DNA from: Pseudomonadota bacterium
GTDB lineage: Bacteria > Pseudomonadota > Gammaproteobacteria > Burkholderiales > Chitinibacteraceae
Assembly (NCBI GenBank): GCA_026399755.1
Contig: JAPLQI010000092.1
Location: forward strand, 1 to 33,623
Length of the DNA: 33,623 nucleotides
Reading direction: 5' to 3'
The notes below the pieces were generated by a model, which saw nothing but the letters and a program-made list of their open reading frames with translations, had not been told where the DNA came from and searched no databases. Positions 1 through 8,079 of this stretch are shown piece after piece. The position numbers and the translations under genes are program-made. Each line of letters opens with the position of its first letter. Positions within the stretch are counted from its first letter, which is position 1.

Positions 1-1
1 A

Positions 2-121
2 CTAAAACTGGCACTGAATGAGCTATGCAAAGCAGTGATTTACTTCGACCCTCATGCAAAAAAAGATCGCCCCAAACACCCTAAGCCGCATGATTTTACA
101 GCCTATAAATCAGGGGTTTGA
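2..121 (+). CDS. 3' end of an unrecognised gene (partial)
   Basis: A reading frame is open from the left edge of the window to a TGA at 119-121 and gives 39 residues. The tail is basic and hydrophilic (it includes FDPHAKKDRPKHPKPHD) and ends YKSGV. The stop lies 45 bp before the start of metY, on the same strand, so the two could be cotranscribed. The fragment is too short for me to assign a family. It could be a chance open frame, but its regular composition and clean stop before a ribosome binding site favour a real C-terminus. Confidence 0.4.
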   Translation, partial: LKLALNELCKAVIYFDPHAKKDRPKHPKPHDFTAYKSGV

Positions 122-166
122 GCTTAAGTTGATAGGATTGACTTTTCACCCCCTCGGAGGCTTTGC

Positions 167-1438
167 ATGAAATTTGATACGCTTGCTCTACACGCTGGTT
201 ATGAAATTGATCCCACCACAAAGTCGATGGCGGTGCCTATTTACCAAACCACCAGTTATGCTTTTGACGACACGCAGCATGGTGCGGATCTATTTGATTT
301 AAAGGTTAAAGGCAATATCTATACACGGATCATGAACCCGACTTCCGATGTATTAGAGCAACGTATTGCAGCGCTAGAAGGCGGCGTTGGCGCGCTGGCG
401 CTGGCTTCAGGCTTGGCTGCCATTACTTACGCCATCATGACCATTGCCGAGGCGGGCGACAATATTATTGCCACCTCTGCGCTCTATGGCGGCACTTACA
501 ATTTACTCGCCCATACCTTGCCGCAATATGGCATTAGCGTGCAATTTGTTGACGCCAATGATCCGCAAGCTGCCGCTGCACTGATTAATGATCGCACCAA
601 GGCTATTTTTTGCGAATCGATTGGTAATCCGCTGGGTAATGTAGTCGATTTCGCCGCTTTTGCCGCGGTGGCCCATGCGGGCGGCGTGCCGTTGATTGTA
701 GATAACACCGTGCCCACGCCTTATATCACCCGCCCTTTTGAGCATGGTGCAGATATTGTGGTGCACTCCCTCACCAAATATATCGGCGGCCACGGCAATA
801 GCATCGGCGGCATGATTGTGGATAGCGGCAAATTCCCTTGGGCAGATCACAAGCAACGCTTCAATCGCCTAAATGAGCCAGAAGTCAGCTATCACGGCGT
901 GATTTACACCGAAGCCTTTGGCCCCGCCGCCTTTATCGGCCGCGCCCGCACCGTGCCACTGCGCAATATGGGCGCGGCAATTTCCCCCTTTAATAGCTTT
1001 TTGATTCTGCAAGGCTTAGAAACACTGGCGCTGCGCATGGACAGACATGTGGAAAACGCCCTTAAAGTGGCGCAATACCTGCAAGGCCATAGCAAGGTGC
1101 AGTGGGTTAATTACGCAGGCTTACCCGATCACCCATCACACGCTCTGGTGCAAAAATACTTTGGCGGTAAGGCATCAGGGCTGCTGACATTTGGAGTAAA
1201 AGGTGGAGCCGCTGCTGGTGCGCGCTTCCAAGATGCGCTGAAACTGATTACCCGCTTAGTTAATATTGGCGACGCCAAATCACTGGCTTGCCACCCTGCT
1301 AGCACCACCCACCGCCAGCTGACACCAGATGAATTAGCCAAAGCTGGGGTAAGCGAAGATATGGTGAGGTTGTCGATTGGGATTGAACATATCGACGATA
1401 TTTTGGATGACTTGGAGCAGGCGCTGGGGTCGGTTTAA
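167..1438 (+). CDS. metY: O-acetylhomoserine sulfhydrylase (MetY-type)
   Basis: A PLP enzyme of the Cys/Met metabolism family, 423 residues, the usual length for O-acetylhomoserine aminocarboxypropyltransferases. It would make homocysteine from O-acetylhomoserine and sulfide in the cytoplasm during methionine synthesis. The N-terminus (residues 1-16, MKFDTLALHAGYEIDP) is typical. The PLP-binding Asp is D179 (IVDNTVPTPY) and the Schiff-base lysine is K204 (HSLTKYIGGHG). The C-terminal substrate segment CHPASTTHRQL and the ending GIEHIDDILDDLEQAL are family hallmarks. A strong ribosome binding site, CGGAGG at 155-160, lies six bases before the ATG. A paralogous cystathionine gamma-synthase or MetZ is possible, but the length and C-terminus fit MetY better. 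Composition is GC-richer than the glycan genes, as expected of a core gene. I see no SAM riboswitch in the short upstream gap. Confidence 0.93.
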   Translation: MKFDTLALHAGYEIDPTTKSMAVPIYQTTSYAFDDTQHGADLFDLKVKGNIYTRIMNPTSDVLEQRIAALEGGVGALALASGLAAITYAIMTIAEAGDNIIATSALYGGTYNLLAHTLPQYGISVQFVDANDPQAAAALINDRTKAIFCESIGNPLGNVVDFAAFAAVAHAGGVPLIVDNTVPTPYITRPFEHGADIVVHSLTKYIGGHGNSIGGMIVDSGKFPWADHKQRFNRLNEPEVSYHGVIYTEAFGPAAFIGRARTVPLRNMGAAISPFNSFLILQGLETLALRMDRHVENALKVAQYLQGHSKVQWVNYAGLPDHPSHALVQKYFGGKASGLLTFGVKGGAAAGARFQDALKLITRLVNIGDAKSLACHPASTTHRQLTPDELAKAGVSEDMVRLSIGIEHIDDILDDLEQALGSV

Positions 1439-1947
1439 TAAGCTAAGCAATTCGTCTCAGGCGCCTAAAAGGGCGGGTAAAACCCCATACGCGCTAACCG
1501 AAATGGTTTTGTATCAGCACGCAATGAAAAAACGTACTGGTCACTCTCTTTGCATGGGGCTTAAAAGTCCCCTTGAAGCACGCCGAAGCGAGGAACAAGC
1601 GGGGCGGGGTTTCGGAAAAGGGGTAGCGGGCTTGCTCCCGAGCAGCCTTTTTCGCCGAGACGATTATCCGCAGTGAGGGGCCTTCGTGCTTTTGGGGTTG
1701 CGGCTTGGCTTCGTTTCTTGGCCGTTCAAGAAAGGAAGGCCCCCGCGGTGGCCAACCGCTCCAAAATCAACGTGCCGAAGGCACTAAAAAGGTCTTTTTG
1801 ACTTTGCTTAGCGCGCATGGAGTGCAACCCGCGTACTTTTTCGATATAGCTCGCGGGTTGCACCCGCCCTACGAATGATGTGCGGCTTGCAAATAACACG
1901 GCAAATACCTGCTCGATACGCAAAGGGATAAGCCACAAGCTCCACAC
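1439..1947. repeat. 509-bp spacer holding dispersed intergenic repeat material
   Basis: No convincing gene lies in this gap. It contains a GGGCGGGTAAAACCCC palindrome-like motif near 1471 and a 12-bp perfect inverted repeat, GTGCAACCCGCG (1822-1833) and CGCGGGTTGCAC (1852-1863), with an 18-base loop. The second arm is followed by CACCCGCCCTACGAA, which closely matches a motif at 30785-30799. The arm-loop-arm unit is echoed in degraded form at 5263-5311. Open frames crossing the gap have no ribosome binding site and run over the repeats, so I treat them as spurious. The gap separates metY from the convergent barrel gene. Confidence 0.6.
1822..1863. repeat. 12-bp perfect inverted repeat (hairpin)
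   Basis: GTGCAACCCGCG at 1822-1833 is the exact reverse complement of CGCGGGTTGCAC at 1852-1863, with an 18-base loop. There is no T-run directly after it on either strand, so it is not a classical terminator, although it could still halt transcription between the convergent metY and barrel genes. A degraded relative lies at 5263-5311. Confidence 0.7.
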
Positions 1948-3123
1948 TTAAAAATCCTGCTTATAAGACAGCGAAACCATTTTCTTTTGCCATGAAAATA
2001 GCGGCAATCTGTCGTTTTGTTCCTGATACTGATATTCCAAACGCCATCTCCCCTGCCATGGGCTCAGCCACTGATAGGCAAAAGAAGCTTGGCTTTGCAG
2101 GCTTTGCCTCGCTTGGTTGTATTCCAGCAGCGGGCTATAGCCATCTTGATCTTGGGCGATTCGGGCGCGCAGCTGCAGCTCTAAACTATGCGGCCCTAAG
2201 GGATAAATCAGCCTGCTGCTCAACTCGCCACTGTATTGATTGCCACCGGGGCGCAGGGGGGACAGTTCAAAGCCAAGTTGAGCGCGATTATCCAACCATA
2301 AATCTCGCCACTGGCTAATATACTGGCCTCGCCATTCGCTATGCAGGCTTTGATAACGCGGGGTGATATCAACAAATTGCGCACGTAAACGCAGCAAAGA
2401 TTCAAGGCGGCCAAGCGATGGCAGGCCACGGTATTCAAGCAAGACACTGCTCTGATAAGGCTCGCTCTCCAACCAAAATTGCTGCACACCCACACCCCAA
2501 TCACTACGAGCTTGCGGCTGCCAAAAACCACCAAACCAGCGCATGCTCTGGCTGCTTTGTGGCCAGCTTTGTACCGCTCCCGCATGAATCGCCCATTGCT
2601 GCCCGCCTGGCGGAGTCGCCATCGCCTGTACTTCTAGCCCAGCCAACCAGCCTGATCGCGGCAAGCTACTTTGATCGACTTCCAGATTAAAAATCCCATC
2701 GGGTAAGGTGACTTCCAGCCAACGCTTGGAGCTACCCTGATCCAGATTACTATCGCTCGCCACCCAGCTTTGCAACTGCCCCTGCCACTGTGTTTTTTCA
2801 ATACAGCCTTGTTCTGTTTTTTGCCGAATCAGATCACTGATGGCTTGTGGCAGAACCGGCAAGGCGCGCAATTGCTGCTGCAAAGCCGCCGCCCTCGTGA
2901 AGTCTTCAAGCTGGCAATAGGCCAGCATTAAATCAACTTTAGCGCCTTGGTGGTTTGGGTTGAACTGTAGCACTTCTTCTAATAACCAACTCGCCTCTTG
3001 CCACTGCTGTTGTGCAATACCGTCGATAGCCTGCTGGTACAACTCATCCCCAATCTGGGCGTGGGCCACAGGCTGGTAAGCGACTTGCAGAAAAGCCATA
3101 AAGACGAAAGAGAAGAAGCGCAT
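1948..3123 (-). CDS. TPR plus beta-barrel outer-membrane protein (Slam/DUF560-like)
   Basis: 391 residues. Residues 1-23 form a signal peptide ending AHAQ. Residues 25-95 look like TPR helices (DELYQQAIDGIAQQQWQEAS and NHQGAKVDLMLAYCQLEDFT). From about residue 115 to the end there are alternating amphipathic strands rich in W, Y, Q and R, and the chain ends in Phe (SLSYKQDF), the usual outer-membrane barrel signature. This order, periplasmic TPR then a C-terminal barrel, is that of Slam-type (DUF560) translocators of the type XI secretion group, but the protein is shorter than classical Slam and I did not confirm the family. The gene follows the CHASE2 cyclase and FecR genes on the same strand. 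No Shine-Dalgarno is obvious before the ATG. It might instead be a general TPR-linked porin-like barrel. Confidence 0.7.
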   Translation of the reverse strand: MRFFSFVFMAFLQVAYQPVAHAQIGDELYQQAIDGIAQQQWQEASWLLEEVLQFNPNHQGAKVDLMLAYCQLEDFTRAAALQQQLRALPVLPQAISDLIRQKTEQGCIEKTQWQGQLQSWVASDSNLDQGSSKRWLEVTLPDGIFNLEVDQSSLPRSGWLAGLEVQAMATPPGGQQWAIHAGAVQSWPQSSQSMRWFGGFWQPQARSDWGVGVQQFWLESEPYQSSVLLEYRGLPSLGRLESLLRLRAQFVDITPRYQSLHSEWRGQYISQWRDLWLDNRAQLGFELSPLRPGGNQYSGELSSRLIYPLGPHSLELQLRARIAQDQDGYSPLLEYNQARQSLQSQASFAYQWLSPWQGRWRLEYQYQEQNDRLPLFSWQKKMVSLSYKQDF

Positions 3124-3214
3124 TCATTGATTGTATATGCTCAGAATCACAAATCTAGAAATTTACTAGCTTATTTTTTCTGTAATATTAGAGAATAATG
3201 TAAGAATAAATAAA

Positions 3215-5092
3215 CTAAGGCAGGCGATAAACTTGCTCAATTCCTCTTCTACCTTTAAGTGATACGGTGCCATAGAGCTGTAATGGCGAGTACGCAAGTT
3301 GGCGCTCTGTGCTCTCCCCCACCAAAATCTTTTCATTATGCAGGCTGGCTAAGTTTTGCAAGCGAGCGCTTACATTTACCGCATCACCAATAGCGGTATA
3401 GGTACTACGAAACGGCGTGCCCATATCACCCACCACCACCAAGCCGGTTTGAATGCCGATATGCACTTTAATTTGCTTGTCTATGGCGGCAGTCTGGTTA
3501 TGCTTATCCACTGCCTGCTGCATGGCAATCGCGGCATTAACCGCTCTATTGGCATGATCACTTTGCGCTACAGGCGCGCCCCAAAATGCAAACAAGGCAT
3601 CCCCCATATATTTATCCAAAGTACCTTGCTGATCTAATACCGCCTGAGTAAGTAGCATCAAAGCATGGCGCGTGTAATGTGCCAGCTCCTCGGGGGGCAG
3701 TCTTTCGGCAATGCCGGTGTAGCCTTGTAAATCGGCAAAGAGGCTGGTGATTTCTGCACGGTGAGGCAACATGATGGCTTGGCTATTATGGCCAATCAGC
3801 TGATCAATAATTGCCGGTGGCACATATTGATGAAAGGCCAAATACAACTGCCGCCGCCCGAGCTGGGCATACCACCACTCCAAACCGCCTTCTAAAATCA
3901 ATAGCACCACTCCGCCCAACAGAGGCGCCAGCGAATTGGCTCCCACTTCCAGAGTGGTATGGCTTAACCACAGCAACCAAGCCATCAGCAGCAAGAATCC
4001 CCAAGCAAGGCGCAAAGCATTATTGCGCCTATGCAGCAAAATGACCCCCAGTAATAAAGCTGCCCACACCGCCATAATGGTCGAAAAACCAATCGCCACC
4101 ACCGGCCGATTTTGCTCTAGCTGATCGATCGCTTTAGACAACCATTGTGCATGCAGCAACATGCCAGGCGTGCGCCCGCCAAGGATGGTAGCGACATAAT
4201 CGCCAAGCCCCAAGGCGCTTGATCCCACAATCACCAACCGATTACGCAGCAGCGCTACATCGGCTTTGCCCGCCAAGATATCGCTGGCGGGAATGGCGAT
4301 ATAGGCTTCGGTTTTACGTAAAAATGGAATCGCAGCCATTCCAGCTTGATCGATCATCTGTTGGCCTGATAGCCCTTCTAGCCATTCAATTTTGCCCCTA
4401 CTCGCCTGCAAAGGCCCCTGCTGCCCTAGCCAGCAACGCAATAAAACCGGCGCAAATGCGGGATAAAGTTTAGCTTGGTACTGCACCAACATACTCTGAT
4501 GCCGCACCACCCCATCTGGGTCTGCCGTAATCGCGATATGCCCCACACAGGGTGCTTGGGCCGCCAGCTTAGGATGATTGGCTAAGAAGCCAAAAGCGGG
4601 GGTTGAAGGAATGGAGGCCCAAGGTATTGCAGCGCTAAGCTGCCCCACCTGCATACTTTGGCTGCGATCAAAACCAAAGGTTTGCGCTAAAGTCAGCTGC
4701 CTTGACGCCGCTAATTGGGCAATTTGCTGATCGCCTAATAAATCGCCACTTTCTGGGAAAATCATATCCAAGCCGATATGCGCCACTTGGTAATGCTGAT
4801 TTAATTGCTGCAGTAATTGAGCCATTTGCTGCCTAGACCAAGGCCAGCGCCCATATTGAGCGAGCGATCTTTCATCAATATCCACCAACACAATCCGCAG
4901 CTCTTGATTGGCAGTTAATCTTTGCTTCATTAATTGGTCATGCAGGCGATCTAAAAGATCAAAAGGAAAAGGGTAAGCATTGCCACGCGGCATGGCTACC
5001 CAAATAACGAGCAGAGTGCTGAGCAAAAAAAATAAAATTCGCCCCAGCCAAATCAAATGAAGTTTTTGCCAAATCGATTTGAAATTTATCAT
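3215..5092 (-). CDS. CHASE2-domain class III adenylate cyclase
   Basis: 625 residues. One membrane segment near residues 15-34 is followed by a periplasmic CHASE2 sensor (about 40-325, with VLVDIDERSLAQYGRWPWSR and RLVIVGSSALGLGD). Three membrane segments (about 332-354, 362-378, 385-402) lead to a C-terminal cyclase domain (445-625). Metal-binding aspartates are D454 (LFADLQGYTG) and D498 (KYMGDALFAFWG). K494 is the adenine-selecting lysine, and N573 and R577 (AVNVSAR) are the transition-state residues. The second purine-selecting position, seven residues before N573, is T566 rather than Asp, as in class IIIb cyclases. The product should be cAMP. The gene lies between the FecR and barrel genes on the same strand, and a Crp-type regulator sits just beyond FecR, a plausible receiver. 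The 350-bp gap upstream could hold its own promoter. Confidence 0.92.
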   Translation of the reverse strand: MINFKSIWQKLHLIWLGRILFFLLSTLLVIWVAMPRGNAYPFPFDLLDRLHDQLMKQRLTANQELRIVLVDIDERSLAQYGRWPWSRQQMAQLLQQLNQHYQVAHIGLDMIFPESGDLLGDQQIAQLAASRQLTLAQTFGFDRSQSMQVGQLSAAIPWASIPSTPAFGFLANHPKLAAQAPCVGHIAITADPDGVVRHQSMLVQYQAKLYPAFAPVLLRCWLGQQGPLQASRGKIEWLEGLSGQQMIDQAGMAAIPFLRKTEAYIAIPASDILAGKADVALLRNRLVIVGSSALGLGDYVATILGGRTPGMLLHAQWLSKAIDQLEQNRPVVAIGFSTIMAVWAALLLGVILLHRRNNALRLAWGFLLLMAWLLWLSHTTLEVGANSLAPLLGGVVLLILEGGLEWWYAQLGRRQLYLAFHQYVPPAIIDQLIGHNSQAIMLPHRAEITSLFADLQGYTGIAERLPPEELAHYTRHALMLLTQAVLDQQGTLDKYMGDALFAFWGAPVAQSDHANRAVNAAIAMQQAVDKHNQTAAIDKQIKVHIGIQTGLVVVGDMGTPFRSTYTAIGDAVNVSARLQNLASLHNEKILVGESTERQLAYSPLQLYGTVSLKGRRGIEQVYRLP

Positions 5093-5442
5093 GTCATTGG
5101 AAATGAAGCTTCATCAAGGAGAAAAACCTAGAGGGGAGACAATAACCCTATCAACTTAAAATCAAAAATATTCAAAGTCAGGATTTGTATAGGATGTGTA
5201 AGTAGTACCTATTGCGTACCGCTCTTGCACAATTACAAGCATTAAACCATCGCAGGGAGGGGAACCCACGTATTTTTCAACACTGCTCGCGGGCTTCTCC
5301 CCCCTAGGACAAACATTTACTTAAATTGATAAGATAGGAAAGTTAGAGGCATTCAGCCTTATTATTTTTATCTAGCAGAAATTACATATTTTTATTGAAT
5401 TCCCCATAAAATCACTCAGAGATTATGACTTAACCGGCTCTG
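5093..5442. other. 350-bp AT-rich spacer between FecR and cyclase genes
   Basis: I see no gene here. The right half is AT-rich. At 5263-5311 lies AACCCACGTATTTTTCAACA followed by TGCTCGCGGGCTTCTCCC, a degraded version of the hairpin repeat at 1826-1874 (about two thirds of bases line up, including CTCGCGGG). A promoter for the cyclase gene may lie on the minus strand, but no clear -35/-10 pair stands out. Confidence 0.45.
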
Positions 5443-6954
5443 TTAACGCTGACGTAGCCAATAAGTACCGCCACTTAAAATCTCATTCGCACCCGGCGAT
5501 AAATAATAGGTATAGCCAGCCTCACCTGCATCTTTACCAGAAACAACACCGCGTAATTGAGCTTCACTCACAGCTCCATTCATAAAAAAACCATTCGCCT
5601 CGACGGCCCCTTTTACATTAATAGGAATATCTCTGCCCGCTGCATTTAATAATAGATGGGTATTAAAGCTCTGCGCTGAAAAATTGATCTGTAAAGAAGA
5701 TTCTTTTGCCACCGTAGCACTAATTGCATTATTAAATGTATTCACCAAAATGCCATCATGTTTGACCATTGCAAAATTAACCGTTCCCAATTCGGGGCCA
5801 TAACGCACGCTGGTATTATCCCTAGACATCACATAATAAATCCCTGCATTCACGACCTCCTGTCCAGGCTTATAGATATCAGTAAAATTGGCTGTAGCAG
5901 GTAAATTAGCCAGCTCCTGCCAGCGCCCCCAATGAATAGAAGGGGTGAGTACAACAACAGGCTTAGGCGGTTCAATTACAGGCGGCGACACTGGTATTGT
6001 CGGAACAACCACCACTACCGGCGGTAATGGTGCAGGGCTTGGTGAGGGAGTAGGCATAGGCGGTGGCGTAACGCTAGTAGCAGGCTCTAGCGGTTTAGAA
6101 ACCACGACCACGGGCTTTGCCGCCACAGATCCATCAAGCACATTATAATTATTGGCAACACCGCGGGTATTACTCAAATCCCCTGCATTCATTTGTGTTT
6201 GTTCCGCCCCTAATGCCATTACTTTAGGAGCGTCTTTGGGGGCTTCTTTCCCAGCCTCCTTACCCGCCTCTTTAGGTACTTCTTTGGCTATTTCTTTTTG
6301 TAATTCTTTTTGCAAAGCAGGTGACGAATCTTTTTGAATTGCGGCCTTCTGCCCACGCATCACCTCCAGCATGTGCGCTGTTGACGCGAATAGTTCCCTC
6401 GAGTTAATCCCCTGACAAGGGCCACCCTGCTCCACACTACAGGCGGCAGAAAAAGGCTCCATCACCACACCGCCTTTTTTAACCGCAACTTGCGTGGCAT
6501 GCTCATCAGCAAAAACCACAAAATCAGTACCACGTAAACCAATTGCGGCAACCGGCGTATTTAAACGATATTTATCTTTTTCTTTTTGTACATCTTGCCC
6601 CGTCACAGACCGCATCAAGCCAGACTTTAATTGCAACTTAAATTGGCTAAGTGATCCCTGTTTGCCCTGATGATATTTCTCAATCAATAAAACACTATTC
6701 GGCCGCACCGCAATAAAACCTTGATCGTAGGTACGTAAATACACACTAGTTTGCTCAGAAGTCTGCAGCTCATCCCCTTCTTGCAAGGTGTCGCCCTTAG
6801 CTAAAGGCCGCTGCTGAGCATCTCGCAGCAATATAGGCTGTCCGATAATTGCAATAACTGTCCCGATATTTACTGAATCTTGTGCTAAAACACCTTGCGG
6901 TGCAGACAATATGCCAGCTAAAACAAAAACAAATTGATCTAATCGCTTCAGCAT
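5443..6954 (-). CDS. periplasmic FecR-domain protein with C-terminal beta domain
   Basis: 503 residues. A signal peptide (1-25, ending VLAQ, no lipobox cysteine) leads to a FecR domain at about 40-165 with the hallmark NTPVAAIGLRGTDFVV (132-147). C172 and C180 may pair. Residues 214-244 are a charged KE-rich repeat (units like KEAGKEAGKEAPKDAPK), and 280-338 is a Pro/Val-rich linker. The C-terminal 165 residues are strand-rich with glycines and the pattern GVVSGKDAGEAGYTYYL, which recalls the small barrel of TbpB-like proteins. It is not a classical FecR sigma regulator: there is no N-terminal cytoplasmic part or ECF sigma gene nearby. The minus-strand ribosome binding site AAGGAGG (6962-6968) fixes the ATG start. 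It is first of the three minus-strand genes, and its start is only 33 bp from the divergent Crp/Fnr gene, so the two probably share control. Confidence 0.88.
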   Translation of the reverse strand: MLKRLDQFVFVLAGILSAPQGVLAQDSVNIGTVIAIIGQPILLRDAQQRPLAKGDTLQEGDELQTSEQTSVYLRTYDQGFIAVRPNSVLLIEKYHQGKQGSLSQFKLQLKSGLMRSVTGQDVQKEKDKYRLNTPVAAIGLRGTDFVVFADEHATQVAVKKGGVVMEPFSAACSVEQGGPCQGINSRELFASTAHMLEVMRGQKAAIQKDSSPALQKELQKEIAKEVPKEAGKEAGKEAPKDAPKVMALGAEQTQMNAGDLSNTRGVANNYNVLDGSVAAKPVVVVSKPLEPATSVTPPPMPTPSPSPAPLPPVVVVVPTIPVSPPVIEPPKPVVVLTPSIHWGRWQELANLPATANFTDIYKPGQEVVNAGIYYVMSRDNTSVRYGPELGTVNFAMVKHDGILVNTFNNAISATVAKESSLQINFSAQSFNTHLLLNAAGRDIPINVKGAVEANGFFMNGAVSEAQLRGVVSGKDAGEAGYTYYLSPGANEILSGGTYWLRQR

Positions 6955-6987
6955 TGCGCCCCTCCTTACCCCAGTTCACATCGGGAA

Positions 6988-7677
6988 ATGCTTATGACAC
7001 GCCACCCTATTTACTCTTTAGATTTTTTTTCTGGGCTACCTGATGCCACCCTAAAATCGATTGCGTGCGACTCTCACCTTAGGACAGCAGTACGCAACCA
7101 GCAAGTAATTACCAAGGGTTCATTAGGCGATGAGCTATTCTTCTTGATCAAAGGGCGATTGCAGGTCATTGATGTCACTGAAGATGGCAGAGAGCTCTGC
7201 ATTCACATCATTAACGAAGGCGAGTACTTTGGCGAACTGGCCGTGATTGATGGCGGATCACGCTCTACCAGTGTGGTCTCTATTGGCGATGCCGAGTTGA
7301 TGGTCATGAGCCGTCATACTGCGCTGCAACTTATCTATTCGCACCCGATTCTAGCCGAGCGATTAATGAAAAAACTCGCCTATCTAGTGCGCTTATCCTC
7401 ACAAAACCGCGCCATGCTAAGTATCCAAAATCCATATCAGCGCATTTGTACCGTGCTAACCAGCTTAATACGCACATTGCCAGGCAACTTAATCATTATC
7501 GAGCTTCCCCCCCAACAATCACTCGCCGGAATGACCAATTGCAGCCGCGAAACCGTTTCCAGAGCAATTGGGCAACTTCTCAATACAGGCATCGCAGAAA
7601 AAGACAGAAAAACCCTAATCGTACGTAAACCCGAGCGCCTACAACACATCGTGCAAGGCAAAATCACCATCGAATAA
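6988..7677 (+). CDS. Crp/Fnr-family transcription regulator
   Basis: 229 residues. Residues 12-130 form a cyclic-nucleotide-binding fold. The phosphate-binding cassette FGELAVIDGGSRSTSV (81-96) contains G82, E83, L84, R92 and S93, the positions that hold cAMP in Crp. A dimerisation helix follows (115-145), then a winged helix-turn-helix at about 172-213 (QQSLAGMTNCSRETVSRAIG is the recognition part). The set of N-terminal cysteines used by Fnr for an iron-sulfur cluster is absent. It is transcribed away from the FecR/cyclase/barrel genes, which makes it a candidate reader of cAMP from the CHASE2 cyclase. An internal ATG at 6994 is an alternative start; neither has a strong Shine-Dalgarno. It could also regulate the glycan cluster that begins 400 bp downstream. 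Confidence 0.9.
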   Translation: MLMTRHPIYSLDFFSGLPDATLKSIACDSHLRTAVRNQQVITKGSLGDELFFLIKGRLQVIDVTEDGRELCIHIINEGEYFGELAVIDGGSRSTSVVSIGDAELMVMSRHTALQLIYSHPILAERLMKKLAYLVRLSSQNRAMLSIQNPYQRICTVLTSLIRTLPGNLIIIELPPQQSLAGMTNCSRETVSRAIGQLLNTGIAEKDRKTLIVRKPERLQHIVQGKITIE

Positions 7678-8079
7678 GTACGATAAAGCCTAGGCAACAT
7701 ATCCAAGTAGCAGCGCCTCGGCGGATTGAATAAGCGGCATCTCCACATTGTCATTGCATAAAAATGTCTTATAAAACAATCGCTCATACGCGATTTAATG
7801 ATTTAACTATGCCTCAAAAAAAACATCATCAAAATACGAACAAAAATACAACACCCGCACAAAAAAAATCCTCACGAAATTTTCTTGTAATTATTAAATT
7901 CAATTACTAATATAAAAACAGCCGAAAAATATCGGCCAAATAAGATAACAGGGGCAAGCCAAACTACCCGCATGATCAGCTCAGCATTAGCCATCTAGAA
8001 GCTGCAAGCCACCTCTCGGTTAACAAATCATTAAACATAGCAAACTTAATAAAAATACAACCTTATAAGAGCTATATTT
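7678..8079. other. 402-bp AT-rich leader before the ABC-type glycan cluster
   Basis: No gene is supported here. A 33-codon frame at 7809-7910 is lysine-rich and lacks a ribosome binding site. A promoter-like pair lies at 7885-7913, and a small hairpin GCCGA (7921-7925) and TCGGC (7932-7936) with a 6-base loop follows it. A second weak pair, TTGTCA (7748-7753) and TATAAA (7770-7775), lies further upstream. No JUMPstart/ops element was found. Confidence 0.4.
7885..7913 (+). promoter_or_regulatory. candidate sigma-70 promoter for the plus-strand glycan operon
   Basis: TTGTAA at 7885-7890 and TAATAT at 7908-7913 are separated by 17 bases. The spacer region contains a dyad GTAATT (7887-7892) and AATTAC (7902-7907), so a dimeric regulator could bind over it. 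It would leave a leader of about 160 bases before the ATG at 8080. The surrounding DNA is AT-rich, so chance matches are likely. Confidence 0.25.

Noticed and set aside
1377-1676. Open frame over the 3' end of metY and the spacer
   Set aside because: It starts inside metY in another frame and consists of repeat-type intergenic sequence.
3356-4473. Plus-strand frames opposite the cyclase
   Set aside because: They lie antisense within a well-conserved cyclase gene, with no ribosome binding site or recognisable domain.
6955-6987. Crp-type operator in the divergent gap
   Set aside because: Only a half-site-like TGTGA is visible on the minus strand; no second half at the right distance.
7809-7910. 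33-codon lysine-rich open frame before the plus-strand operon
   Set aside because: No ribosome binding site, low-complexity A-rich sequence, and it overlaps a promoter-like pair.
7678-8079. JUMPstart/ops element before the glycan cluster
   Set aside because: No GGCGGTAG-type core is present in the leader.
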